A stretch of DNA of 22,944 bases from Actinomycetes bacterium. Its GTDB lineage: Bacteria > Actinomycetota > Actinomycetes > Actinomycetales > Cellulomonadaceae. Made by a program: the position numbers and the translations under genes. Positions within the stretch are counted from its first letter, which is position 1. Each line of letters begins with the position of its first letter. Positions 1 to 7,811 of this stretch are shown here, piece after piece. The DNA lies in assembly GCA_023438885.1 (NCBI GenBank), contig JAEXPS010000255.1:1-22944 (forward strand), read 5' to 3'. The notes beneath the pieces were generated by a model. It did not search any database. It saw only the letters and a program-made list of their open reading frames with translations, and was not told the origin of the DNA.

Positions 1-392
<392 letters not shown>

Positions 393-745
393 AGAATCAA
401 CCACCACCAACCCCAAGGGCCAGCAGCAGAAACCAAACGAAGAACAACACATTCTGGCATCTCAAAACCATCCAGGCACCCACGGGGGTGGACACCCAGA
501 CAGCCATCAACACCAAACCCCCCACAACGGAGAGGCATCGGCATCGACTACATCAAGACACACTGTTGAGTTCTCAAGAAACAGACGCACATCCCTGCAG
601 CCTTGCGAGCTGCCCGGGAAGGCCTTGCTTCGGGTTCCTTCCGACCGTGACGAGGGCGCACGAAGCGCCTGGTCCGATCAGTCGGGGTTTGCCTCTTCGC
701 GGGACTGGCCACCATCTCTGGTGTCCGTTCCTCCCTGCGGCGGCT
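393..745 (-). other. 16S rRNA leader (transcribed spacer), no protein gene
   Basis: This stretch between the probable rRNA start site and the 16S gene holds no convincing ORF. It is less GC-rich and G/T-rich on the transcribed strand near the 16S gene, as rRNA leaders are. Three small inverted repeats can be read: GGCGC/GCGCC at 655-669 (5-nt loop), GGAAGG/CCTTCC at 617-642 (14-nt loop) and GCAGC/GCTGC at 597-613 (7-nt loop). boxA lies at 561-578. The half of the RNase III processing stem expected here cannot be identified without the 3' flank of the 16S gene. Confidence 0.75.
561..578 (-). promoter_or_regulatory. rRNA antitermination boxA
   Basis: The minus strand reads CTTGAGAACTCAACAGTG. 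The core TTGAGAACTCAA is the form common in leaders of actinobacterial rRNA operons. It binds the NusB/NusE(S10) antitermination complex and protects the long untranslated rRNA transcript from Rho. It lies about 170 nt before the mature 16S start, a normal distance. The assignment rests on recognition of the motif and its position. Confidence 0.8.
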
Positions 746-751
746 TGGAAG

Positions 752-781
752 ACATTACGCGAGCCCCAGGTCCGGACGCAA
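752..781 (-). promoter_or_regulatory. rRNA operon promoter (-35 TTGCGT, -10 TAATGT)
   Basis: On the minus strand, TTGCGT at 781-776 and TAATGT at 757-752 are separated by 18 nt. This gives a sigma-70/HrdB-type promoter with start site near 745-746. The -10 TAATGT is frequent in Micrococcales rRNA promoters. It is the only good promoter found between tyrS and the 16S gene, and its -35 begins only 22 nt after the tyrS stop codon. A second weaker start cannot be excluded. Confidence 0.65.
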
Positions 782-790
782 ATCCGGGCC
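769..790 (-). terminator. possible tyrS terminator hairpin overlapping the rRNA promoter
   Basis: On the minus strand GGCCCGGA (790-783) can pair with TCCGGACC (776-769), seven pairs and one C/A mismatch, around a 6-nt loop TTTGCG. There is no U tract, which is usual in high-GC actinobacteria. It lies 14 nt after the tyrS stop. The loop and distal arm contain the -35 element of the rRNA promoter. It may instead be a chance repeat. Confidence 0.35.
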
Positions 791-803
791 GTGGTGACGT
801 GGG

Positions 804-2063
804 TCACCCCGCGCGGACCACCGCCAGCGAGCGGCGTCCGCGGCGCAGCACCGCGAACCGGCCCCCCAGCAGCTGGGACGCATCCAGCACCGCGGCTTCG
901 TCGGTCACCCGCTCGTTGTTCACCGAGAGGCCACCCTCGGCCACGGCCCGCCGCGCCGCGCTCTTGGAGTCCACCAGGCCGGTGGCGGCGAACAGGTCGA
1001 CCAGCGGGTCACCGGCGGCGCCCGTGGCAGAGGGCAGCTCCGCCACGGCCGAGCTCAGGGTCTCGTCGTCCAGGTCGCCGAGCGAGCCCCGCCCGAACAG
1101 CGCCTGCGAGGCCGCGATCACCTTCGCTGTGGCGTCGGCCCCGTGCACCAGCGTGGTCACGTCGGCGGCCAGCGTTCGCTGCGCCTCGCGAGCGGCCGGC
1201 CGTTCGGCCACCGCGGCCTCGAGCGCGGCGATCTGCTCACGCGACAGGAACGTGAACGTCCTCAGGTACCCCACCACGTCGTCGTCGTCGGTGTTGAGCC
1301 AGAACTGGTAGAAGGCGTACGGCGACATCATGTCGGGCGCGAGCCACACCGACCCGCCCTCGCTCTTGCCGAACTTCGTGCCGTCGGCCTTGGTGATCAG
1401 CGGCGTGGTCAGCGCGTGGACGCTGGCCTGGTCGGACTTGCGGATCAGCTCCACCCCGGACAGCAGGTTGCCCCACTGGTCGTTGCCTCCGGTCTGCAGG
1501 GTGCAGCCGTAGCGGCGGTACAGCTCGAGGAAGTCCAGACCCTGGAGGATCTGGTACGAGAACTCGGTGAACGAGATCCCCTCCTCCGAGGCGAGCCGCC
1601 GCGCCACCGTGTCCTTGGCGAGCATCGTCCCGAGCCGGTAGTGCTTGCCGACGTCGCGCAGGAAGTCGATCGCGGTCAGCCCGCCCGTCCAGTCCAGGTT
1701 GTTCACCAAGACGGCCGGGTTGTCGCCCTCGAAGTCCAGGAACCGCGAGATCTGGGAGCGCAGGCGCTCCACCCACTCCTCGACGGTCTCCTTCGTGTTG
1801 AGCACCCGCTCGCCGGACATGCGGGGGTCGCCGATGAGACCGGTCGCGCCGCCGACGAGCGCGAGCACCCGGTGCCCCGCACGCTGCAGGTGGCGCAGCA
1901 CCGTCAGCTGCACCAGGTGACCGTGGTGCAGGCTCGGCGCGGTGGGGTCGAACCCGCAGTAGACGGTGACGGGACCGGCGGCCAGCGCAGCCGCCAGCGC
2001 CTCACGATCGGTGCTCTGCGCGATGAGTCCGCGCCACTCCAGCTCGTCCAGGACGGTGGTCAC
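804..2063 (-). CDS. tyrS: tyrosyl-tRNA synthetase
   Basis: A cytoplasmic class I synthetase that charges tRNA-Tyr with tyrosine at the expense of ATP. The 419-residue product matches the usual bacterial length. The HIGH-type motif is HHGH at residues 46-49, within the strongly TyrRS-like segment YCGFDPTAPSLHHGH. The tyrosine/tRNA region TGGNDQWGN is near 191-199, and the KMSKS motif appears as KFGKS at 230-234. An S4 RNA-binding domain fills about residues 350-419. The start is GTG at 2063, chosen because AAGGAGAG sits 7 nt upstream and homology begins there; the open frame running on to 2447 is antisense-like and overlaps the preceding glycosylase. It follows that gene by 55 nt and directly precedes the rRNA promoter. 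No T-box leader is visible. Confidence 0.95.
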   Translation of the reverse strand: MTTVLDELEWRGLIAQSTDREALAAALAAGPVTVYCGFDPTAPSLHHGHLVQLTVLRHLQRAGHRVLALVGGATGLIGDPRMSGERVLNTKETVEEWVERLRSQISRFLDFEGDNPAVLVNNLDWTGGLTAIDFLRDVGKHYRLGTMLAKDTVARRLASEEGISFTEFSYQILQGLDFLELYRRYGCTLQTGGNDQWGNLLSGVELIRKSDQASVHALTTPLITKADGTKFGKSEGGSVWLAPDMMSPYAFYQFWLNTDDDDVVGYLRTFTFLSREQIAALEAAVAERPAAREAQRTLAADVTTLVHGADATAKVIAASQALFGRGSLGDLDDETLSSAVAELPSATGAAGDPLVDLFAATGLVDSKSAARRAVAEGGLSVNNERVTDEAAVLDASQLLGGRFAVLRRGRRSLAVVRAG

Positions 2064-2118
2064 TTCCAGGCTCTCCTTCTCGCGGCCGGCCGGGCCGCAC
2101 GACGACGGGGGACGACGA

Positions 2119-2835
2119 TCAGGCCGGCGCCGTCGCCCCGCGGGGGGCGTTGCTCGACGCCGGCGATCGATACGCCGGTCGATACGCGGACACCGTGGGC
2201 TCCCCCTCCAGCCAGAACCGCCACGGGTGCTGGGCGGCGCTTCCACCCGGCCCTGCCACCCCGACCCGCGGCCCCTGCCGGTGCGCGGGCACCACGGCCG
2301 ACGACGGGCGCCGGCGGACCACCACGCGCCCGCCGGCCTCGGTGACGTCCAGGCCGTTGTCGCCGACGTCCAGTCCCAGGCACACGGCCAGCCGGGCCGG
2401 TCCGCGGGCCAGCTGTCGCTCGTTGTCCACGACGCCGGCGGCCTCACGCCGCGCCCATGCGAGCTCGAGGCCGTCGACCACCTCGCCGGCGCGCAGCAGC
2501 ACGGCGGCGGCGCGGCCCGTGGGCTCGGCGACCACGTTCACGCAGTGGTGCAAGCCGAGATGCCGGTACACGTACAGCCGGCCGGGCTCGGCGAACATCA
2601 CGCCGTTGCGAGGCGTGCGGCCCCGGAAGGCGTGGGAGCCCGGGTCGGCCTCGCCGCCGTAGGCCTCGACCTCGGTGAGCCGCACGCTGACGTCCCCCTC
2701 CGGCGAACGAGCGGTCACGGTGGCGCCGAGCAGGTCCTGGGCGACCGTCAGCACGCCGCGTGCGTACCAGACCCGCGCCGCCGGCACGCCGAGCACACCG
2801 GCCGGGGCCGTGTCGTCGGGCTCGGGGGCGCTCAC
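2119..2835 (-). CDS. DNA-3-methyladenine glycosylase (AAG/MPG family)
   Basis: A base-excision repair enzyme of the alkyladenine glycosylase family (Pfam Pur_DNA_glyco), which flips out and removes 3-methyladenine and other alkylated or deaminated purines. The segment VEAYGG followed by DPGSHAFRGRTPRN (about residues 56-77) is the family hallmark; E57-A-Y contains the expected catalytic glutamate. YVYRHLGLHHCVNVV (88-102) forms the DNA-intercalating/active-site part, and RGPARLAVCLGL (144-155) the conserved core; PWRFWLEGEPTVS (204-216) is the usual end. About 22 further residues, rich in Ala, Pro, Ser and Arg, follow and are atypical. The start is GTG at 2835, overlapping the preceding gene's stop as GTGA. 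At 238 residues it is slightly longer than the common ~200-210. Neighbours suggest co-transcription with the arg chain. Confidence 0.92.
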   Translation of the reverse strand: MSAPEPDDTAPAGVLGVPAARVWYARGVLTVAQDLLGATVTARSPEGDVSVRLTEVEAYGGEADPGSHAFRGRTPRNGVMFAEPGRLYVYRHLGLHHCVNVVAEPTGRAAAVLLRAGEVVDGLELAWARREAAGVVDNERQLARGPARLAVCLGLDVGDNGLDVTEAGGRVVVRRRPSSAVVPAHRQGPRVGVAGPGGSAAQHPWRFWLEGEPTVSAYRPAYRSPASSNAPRGATAPA

Positions 2836-3461
2836 GCGCCCATCCTGCCAAAGCCGTCCAGGCGGACGTCGGCTCGTTCCGCGGTGCGTTCACGGAGGAA
2901 GTGCTCGGCCTCGTCGCGCATCCACTGCTCCCAGGCCGGGCGCATCGCGTACCCGTCCCGCGCCAGCCCGCGCTCCAGGCGCACCTCGGGCGGCGCTTCG
3001 ACCCACACCCTGAGCGCGGCGAACGGGTCGGCGGCCCGGCGCGCCGACCCGCATCCCTCCAGCACCAGCACCTGCGGCACCGGCACGTCCACCCAGCCGT
3101 CGAACGCCGCGGCGAGCCAGTCGTAGCGCTGGTAGCGACCGGGCCACCCGCGCCGCAACGGCTCGAGGACCTGCGCCGCCAGCCTCGGCCACAGGCTGCC
3201 CTCCAACCCGGCCCAGCCGTCGTAGAGGTCGTCCAGGTGCAGCACCGCCGCGTCCGTTCCGCGCTCGACGAGTCCGTGCAGCACCGCCTCGGCCAGCGTC
3301 GTCTTCCCTGACCCCGCCGGGCCGTCGACGCAGACGAGCCGCACCGGCCCCAACCGCGGCGCGGCCGCGCTGACGGCATCCACCAACAGCGACACCGCGT
3401 CCGCGCCGCGGTGCGGTGAGGCTCCGGTCGCTTCGCGCGGACTCACGAGGCCGCCGGGCAC
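2832..3461 (-). CDS. P-loop NTPase, uridine-kinase-like
   Basis: A protein of about 209 residues with a P-loop GPAGSGKTT at residues 48-56, then a DDLYDGW segment typical of the uridine kinase/phosphoribulokinase-like fold (VLHLDDLYDGWAGL). A second strand, VLVLEGCGSA, is in the Walker-B-like position. The real substrate is unknown: canonical Udk is not usually encoded here and the nucleoside-binding residues cannot be confirmed by eye. Start choice is uncertain. GTG at 3461 lies 4 nt after the argH stop, with a GGGTGAG-like site in front; GTG at 3446 is the alternative (204 residues). The open frame reaching 3560 overlaps argH and is not used. The stop overlaps the glycosylase start by GTGA, so the two are translationally coupled. 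Confidence 0.8.
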   Translation of the reverse strand: MPGGLVSPREATGASPHRGADAVSLLVDAVSAAAPRLGPVRLVCVDGPAGSGKTTLAEAVLHGLVERGTDAAVLHLDDLYDGWAGLEGSLWPRLAAQVLEPLRRGWPGRYQRYDWLAAAFDGWVDVPVPQVLVLEGCGSARRAADPFAALRVWVEAPPEVRLERGLARDGYAMRPAWEQWMRDEAEHFLRERTAERADVRLDGFGRMGA

Positions 3462-3465
3462 CAGC

Positions 3466-4905
3466 TCACCCGACCGCCCACGCGCGGTGCTCTGCGACCC
3501 GTGAGCGCGCACCGGCCAGCTGCTCGGCCACCCGCGCCGGCGCGGTCCCGCCGACGGCATTCCGCGCGGCGACGGAGCCCTCGACGGTCAGCACCGAACG
3601 CACGTCCGCCGTCAGGTGCGGGCTGATCGCCGCGAGCTCGTCGTCGGACAGGCCCTCGAGCCCGATCCCCCGCGACTCCGCCGCACGCACGCACGCGCCC
3701 GCGACCTCGTGCGCCACCCGGAACGGCACGCCGGCGCGCACCAGCCACTCGGCGACGTCCGTCGCCAGCGAGAAGCCCGCCGGCGCCAGGGAGGCGAGCC
3801 GGTCCAGGTCGAACCGCAGGGTGGCCACCATCCCGGCGAAGGCCGGCAGCAGCACGGCCAGCTGGTCCACCTGGTCGAACACCGGCTCCTTGTCCTCCTG
3901 GAGGTCCCGGTTGTACGCCAGTGGCAGGCCCTTGAGCGTCGTCAGCAGCCCGGCGAGGTCGCCGATCAGCCGGCCGGCCTTGCCGCGCGCCAGCTCGGCG
4001 ACGTCGGGGTTCTTCTTCTGCGGCATGATGCTCGACCCAGTCGAGTAGGCGTCGTCGAGCCGCACGTAGCCGAACTCGGCGGTGGCCCACAGGGTGATCT
4101 CCTCGGCCAGCCGGGACAGGTCCACGCCGGTCATGGCGGCGACGAAGGCGAACTCCGCCACGACGTCACGGGAGGCGGTGCCGTCGATCGAGTTCTCCAC
4201 CGGGCCGGCGAAGCCGAGCTCGTCGGCCACCGCCACCGGGTCCAGGCCCAGCGACGAGCCCGCGAGCGCCCCGGAGCCGTAGGGGGACGACGAAGCACGC
4301 ACGTCCCAGTCGCGCCAGCGCTGGACGTCACGCAGCAGCGGCCACGCATGCGCCAGCAGGTGGTGCGCCAGGAGCACCGGCTGGGCGTGCTGGAGGTGGG
4401 TGCGGCCTGGCATCGGCGCGTCGCCGGCCGCCGCCGCCTGGCCGATCAGCGCGTCGACGACGTCCAGCACCAGGCCGGACAGGGTCCGCGCCTGCCGGCG
4501 CAGGTACATCCGCACCAGGGTGGCGATCTGGTCGTTGCGGCTGCGCCCGGCGCGCAACCGGCCGCCGAGGTCGGCACCGGCTCGCTCGATCAGGCCGCGC
4601 TCGAGGGCGGAGTGGACGTCCTCGTCGCTCGGCGCCGGGCCGAAGGCGCCGGAGGCCACGTCCGCCCGCAGCGACTCCAGGGCCGCGACCATCGCCGCCG
4701 TGTCGCCGTCGCTCAGCAACCCGGCGCGGTGGAGCACGTGGGCGTGCGCCACCGACCCCGTGAGGTCGTCGTCCGCCAGCCGCCAGTCGAACTGCGTGGA
4801 CTTGGAGAGCGCGGCGAGCGCGTCGGCCGGCCCGGACGCGAACCGCCCGCCCCACAGGGCGCCGGCGGCCGTGGACCCGGGAGCGCCGGAGACGTCAGCG
4901 CCCAC
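3466..4905 (-). CDS. argH: argininosuccinate lyase
   Basis: Catalyses the last step of arginine synthesis, cleaving argininosuccinate to arginine and fumarate; a cytoplasmic homotetramer of the fumarase/aspartase superfamily. The 479-residue product has the N-terminal LWGGRF (17-22), the RLRAGRSRNDQ segment (116-126), THLQHAQP (169-176) with the catalytic-region histidine, and the superfamily signature GSSIMPQKKNPD (290-301) carrying the catalytic serine loop. The start is GTG at 4905, one base after the argG stop, in front of which GGGA lies 5 nt away. A frame extending to 4998 only re-reads argG. It is the last arg gene of the cluster; the P-loop gene follows after 4 nt. All signature residues appear intact. 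Confidence 0.96.
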   Translation of the reverse strand: MGADVSGAPGSTAAGALWGGRFASGPADALAALSKSTQFDWRLADDDLTGSVAHAHVLHRAGLLSDGDTAAMVAALESLRADVASGAFGPAPSDEDVHSALERGLIERAGADLGGRLRAGRSRNDQIATLVRMYLRRQARTLSGLVLDVVDALIGQAAAAGDAPMPGRTHLQHAQPVLLAHHLLAHAWPLLRDVQRWRDWDVRASSSPYGSGALAGSSLGLDPVAVADELGFAGPVENSIDGTASRDVVAEFAFVAAMTGVDLSRLAEEITLWATAEFGYVRLDDAYSTGSSIMPQKKNPDVAELARGKAGRLIGDLAGLLTTLKGLPLAYNRDLQEDKEPVFDQVDQLAVLLPAFAGMVATLRFDLDRLASLAPAGFSLATDVAEWLVRAGVPFRVAHEVAGACVRAAESRGIGLEGLSDDELAAISPHLTADVRSVLTVEGSVAARNAVGGTAPARVAEQLAGARSRVAEHRAWAVG

Positions 4906-4906
4906 G

Positions 4907-6337
4907 TCAGTCCGTCCCGACTTCCATCGCAGCCGCGTCGAGGGCCACCTCTTCGTCGCCGGCCACCGCGGGGTTCGTCGCGATGACCGCCGCGCCACCC
5001 GCGGGCAGCGCGCCGAACAGCGTGCCGTGCTCCACGAGGACCTGACCCTGGTCGATCGGCTGGCTCGCGTACAGCTCGAGCTTGGCGCGCGAGTCGGCGA
5101 TGTCGAGGTTGCGCATCGTCAGCTGGCCGATGCGATCGGTCGGGCCGAACGCGGCGGACTCGGTGCGCTCCATCGAGAGCCGGTCGGGGTGGTAGGAGAA
5201 GCCGGGGCCGTCGGTGCGCAGGATCGTGTAGTCCTCACCGCGCCGCAGCCGCAACGTCACCTCGCCGGTCACCACGGAGGCGATCCACCGCTGGATCGAC
5301 TCGCGCACCATGAGCGACTGCGGGTCGAGCCAGCGGCCCTCGTAGAGCAGCCGGCCCAGCCGCCGTCCCTCGTTGTGGTAGTTCGCGACCGTGTCCTCGT
5401 TGTGGATCGCGTTGACCAGCCGCTCGTAGGCCACGAACAGCAGGGCCATGCCCGGCGCCTCGTAGATGCCGCGCGACTTGGCCTCGATGATCCGGTTCTC
5501 GATCTGGTCGGACATGCCCAGGCCGTGCCGCCCGCCGATGGCGTTCGCCGCGTGGACCAGCGCCACCGGGTCGTCGTACCGCACGCCGTCGATCGCCACC
5601 GGCCGCCCGCGCTCGAACGCGATCGTCACGTCCTCGGTCTCGATCGCCACCGCCGGGTCCCAGAACCGCACGCCCATGATCGGCTCGACCGTCTCCAGCG
5701 ACACGTCGAGGTGCTCCAGCGTCTTGGCCTCGTGGGTGGCGCCCCAGATGTTCGCGTCGGTCGAGTACGCCTTCTCGGCGCTGTCGCGGTAGGGCAGGTG
5801 GTGGTCCGTCAGGAACTGGCTCATCTCCGCGCGACCACCCAGCTCGGCGACGAAGTCCTGGTCGAGCCACGGCTTGTAGATCCGCAGGGACGGGTTCGCC
5901 AGCAGCCCGTAGCGGTAGAACCGCTCGATGTCGTTGCCCTTGAAGGTGGACCCGTCGCCCCAGATCTCGACGTCGTCGGCCTGCATCGCGCGCACCAGGA
6001 GGGTGCCGGTGACCGCCCGCCCCAGCGGCGTGGTGTTGAAGTAGGAGCGCCCGCCGCTGCGGATGTGGAACGCGCCGCACGCGAGGGCCGCCAGCCCCTC
6101 CTCCACCAGCGCGGCCTTGCAGTCGACGGCACGCGACAGCTCGGCGCCGTACGCCATGGCCCGGCCGGGCACCTGGTCGATCTCCGGCTCGTCGTACTGG
6201 CCGAGGTCCGCGGTGTAGGTGCACGGGATGGCCCCCTTGAACCGCATCCAGGCCACGGCGACCGAGGTGTCCAGGCCGCCGGAGAAGGCGATGCCCACCC
6301 GCTCGCCGACCGGAAGCTGCGTCAGAACCTTGCTCAC
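4907..6337 (-). CDS. argG: argininosuccinate synthase, E. coli-like long (type 2) form
   Basis: Condenses citrulline and aspartate with ATP to argininosuccinate. The PP-loop SGGLDTS is at residues 19-25. Long blocks match what I remember of E. coli ArgG almost residue for residue: FNTTPLGRAVTGT, GDGSTFKGNDIERFYRYGLL, IGGRHGLGMSDQIENRI and EAKSRGIYEAPGMALL. At 476 residues it belongs to the long subfamily (~445-480), not the ~400-residue form found in Mycobacterium and Streptomyces. The start is GTG at 6337, overlapping the argR stop as GTGA; AAGGA lies about 6 nt upstream. The C-terminal tail after residue ~440 is variable and Ala/Val/Glu-rich. It is coupled to argR upstream and argH downstream. 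Confidence 0.96.
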   Translation of the reverse strand: MSKVLTQLPVGERVGIAFSGGLDTSVAVAWMRFKGAIPCTYTADLGQYDEPEIDQVPGRAMAYGAELSRAVDCKAALVEEGLAALACGAFHIRSGGRSYFNTTPLGRAVTGTLLVRAMQADDVEIWGDGSTFKGNDIERFYRYGLLANPSLRIYKPWLDQDFVAELGGRAEMSQFLTDHHLPYRDSAEKAYSTDANIWGATHEAKTLEHLDVSLETVEPIMGVRFWDPAVAIETEDVTIAFERGRPVAIDGVRYDDPVALVHAANAIGGRHGLGMSDQIENRIIEAKSRGIYEAPGMALLFVAYERLVNAIHNEDTVANYHNEGRRLGRLLYEGRWLDPQSLMVRESIQRWIASVVTGEVTLRLRRGEDYTILRTDGPGFSYHPDRLSMERTESAAFGPTDRIGQLTMRNLDIADSRAKLELYASQPIDQGQVLVEHGTLFGALPAGGAAVIATNPAVAGDEEVALDAAAMEVGTD

Positions 6338-6882
6338 ATCTCGTCCTTGTCTCGTGCGGGTTCGCGGGCGGAGTCTCTGCCGGTCGCCAGGTCGAGGAAC
6401 CGCTGGGCGACGGCGGAGCCGGAGTCGGGCTCGGCGGCGATCACCAGCACGGTGTCGTCACCTGCGATGGTGCCGAGCACCCCCGGCATGATCGAGTGGT
6501 CGATCGCGGAGGCGAGGAACTGGGCGGCGCCCGGCGGCGTGCGCAGCACGACGAGGGGGCCCGACGACTCGGCGGTGACGAGCAGCTCTTCGCAGAGGCG
6601 GGCGAGGCGCGCGGCGAGCATCTCCTCGGTCTCGCGCGACAGCGAGGCGCGTGCCCCGCCCTCGGCCGGGACTGCGTAGACCAGCGCGCCGGACGGGCTG
6701 CGCACCTTGACGGCCTGCAGCTCGACGAGGTCGCGGCTCAGGGTCGCCTGGGTGACGCTGACGCCCTCGGCGGCGAGCAGCTCGGCGAGCTCGGTCTGCG
6801 AGCGCACCTGCTGGCGCGCGAGCAGCGACGCGACCAGGGCGAGGCGGGCGGCCTTCGTCGGTGGGACGGACATGGTCGTCAT
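6334..6882 (-). CDS. argR: arginine repressor ArgR
   Basis: A hexameric, L-arginine-dependent DNA-binding regulator of the arg genes. The N-terminal winged helix-turn-helix covers about residues 10-75, with SQTELAELLAAEG and the recognition segment VTQATLSRDLVEL (43-55). The C-terminal oligomerisation/arginine-binding domain contains PPGAAQFLASAID and GTIAGDDTVLVI, where the Asp-Asp pair contacts the arginine ligand in the family. At 182 residues it is slightly longer than average (~150-170) because of a charged tail ending in DKDEM. The start is ATG at 6882 with GGAGGG 6 nt upstream, overlapping the argF stop as ATGA; ATG at 6873 is an alternative. Being inside the operon it probably represses (tandem ARG boxes at argC), it should be autoregulated. 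Confidence 0.96.
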   Translation of the reverse strand: MTTMSVPPTKAARLALVASLLARQQVRSQTELAELLAAEGVSVTQATLSRDLVELQAVKVRSPSGALVYAVPAEGGARASLSRETEEMLAARLARLCEELLVTAESSGPLVVLRTPPGAAQFLASAIDHSIMPGVLGTIAGDDTVLVIAAEPDSGSAVAQRFLDLATGRDSAREPARDKDEM

Positions 6883-7811
6883 GCCGTGCCCTCCAGCAGG
6901 TAGGTCAGCAGCGCCTTCTGCGCGTGCAGCCGGTTCTCGGCCTCGTCCCAGACCACCGACTGCGGGCCGTCGAGGACGTCGGCGGTGATCTCCTTGCCGC
7001 GGTAGGCGGGCAGGCAGTGCAGCACGAGCGCGCCGGGCGCGGCCAGTGCCAGCCCCCCACCGTCCAGACGGAACGGCACGAACGGCTCGGCGCGGTCGGC
7101 CGCCTGCGTCTCCTGGCCCATCGACACCCAGGTGTCCGTGGCGACGGCGTCGGCCCCGGACAAGGCTGCGTCGCGGTCGTCGTACACGGCGACGCTGCCG
7201 CCGGTGGCCGCGGCGATCCGCTCGGCGTCCGCGAGCACGCCGGGGCTCGGCGCGTAGCCCGCCGGGGTGCCGATGCGCACGTGCATGCCGGCGGTGGCGC
7301 CGCCCAGCAGGTAGGAGTGCGCCATGTTGTTCGAGCCGTCGCCGATGTACGCCAGCGTGGTGCCCGGCAGCGTGCCGACGCCGCCGCGGTGCTGCGCGAT
7401 GGTCAGCAGGTCGGCCAGCACCTGGCAGGGGTGGAAGTCGTCGGTGAGGGCGTTGACCACGGGGACGCCCGCCAGTGCGGCCATCTCCTCGACCCGGCTC
7501 TGCGCGTGGGTGCGCCAGACGATCGCGGCGACCTGCCGGCCGAGCACCTTCGCGACGTCGGAGATCGACTCGCGGACCCCGATCTGGGCGAGGTTGCCGT
7601 CCACGACGACGGGGTACCCGCCGAGCTCGGCGACGCCGACGGTGAACGAGAGCTGGGTCCGCAGGGTGGGCTTGTCGAAGATGACGGCGACGGCCTGCGG
7701 GCCGGCGAGCGGGGTGCGGGCGTGGCGGTCGTGGCGCAGCTCGTCGGCCAGCGCCAGCACGGCCGACTGCTCGGCCGGAGTCAGGTCGTCGTCGCGCAGG
7801 AAGTGCCTCAT
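6879..7811 (-). CDS. argF: ornithine carbamoyltransferase
   Basis: Transfers the carbamoyl group from carbamoyl phosphate to ornithine, giving citrulline. The 310-residue product has FHPCQVLADLLTI (126-138), the ornithine-binding DTWVSMG (226-232) and the HCLPAYRG loop (265-272) with the catalytic-region cysteine. The C-terminal WDEAENRLHAQKALL resembles mycobacterial ArgF. The carbamoyl-phosphate loop, normally S-T-R-T-R, reads T-L-R-T-Q at 49-53 (FDKPTLRTQLSF), a notable departure, although I recall the same form in Arthrobacter-type ArgF. The arginine of the R-T pair is kept. The start is ATG at 7811, overlapping the argD stop as ATGA, with AGGAG 8 nt upstream. The longer open frame to 9188 is antisense-like sequence across argD. 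Confidence 0.95.
   Translation of the reverse strand: MRHFLRDDDLTPAEQSAVLALADELRHDRHARTPLAGPQAVAVIFDKPTLRTQLSFTVGVAELGGYPVVVDGNLAQIGVRESISDVAKVLGRQVAAIVWRTHAQSRVEEMAALAGVPVVNALTDDFHPCQVLADLLTIAQHRGGVGTLPGTTLAYIGDGSNNMAHSYLLGGATAGMHVRIGTPAGYAPSPGVLADAERIAAATGGSVAVYDDRDAALSGADAVATDTWVSMGQETQAADRAEPFVPFRLDGGGLALAAPGALVLHCLPAYRGKEITADVLDGPQSVVWDEAENRLHAQKALLTYLLEGTA

Noticed and set aside
574..807. A 77-codon minus-strand frame between tyrS and the 16S gene
   Set aside because: It overlaps the rRNA promoter and leader, has no ribosome site and gives no recognisable protein.
2064..2447. N-terminal extension of TyrRS by 128 residues
   Set aside because: The added part re-reads the glycosylase gene and is Trp/Arg-rich; GTG at 2063 has a good ribosome site and matches the family start.
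3616..4986. A 456-codon plus-strand frame antisense to argH
   Set aside because: Its composition is Arg/Gly/His-rich with no domain; argH on the opposite strand is unambiguous.
4400..6679. A 759-codon open frame on the plus strand
   Set aside because: It lies antisense to argH, argG and argR, all certain by motif. Its product is Arg/Pro-rich noise, as expected for the opposite strand of high-GC genes.
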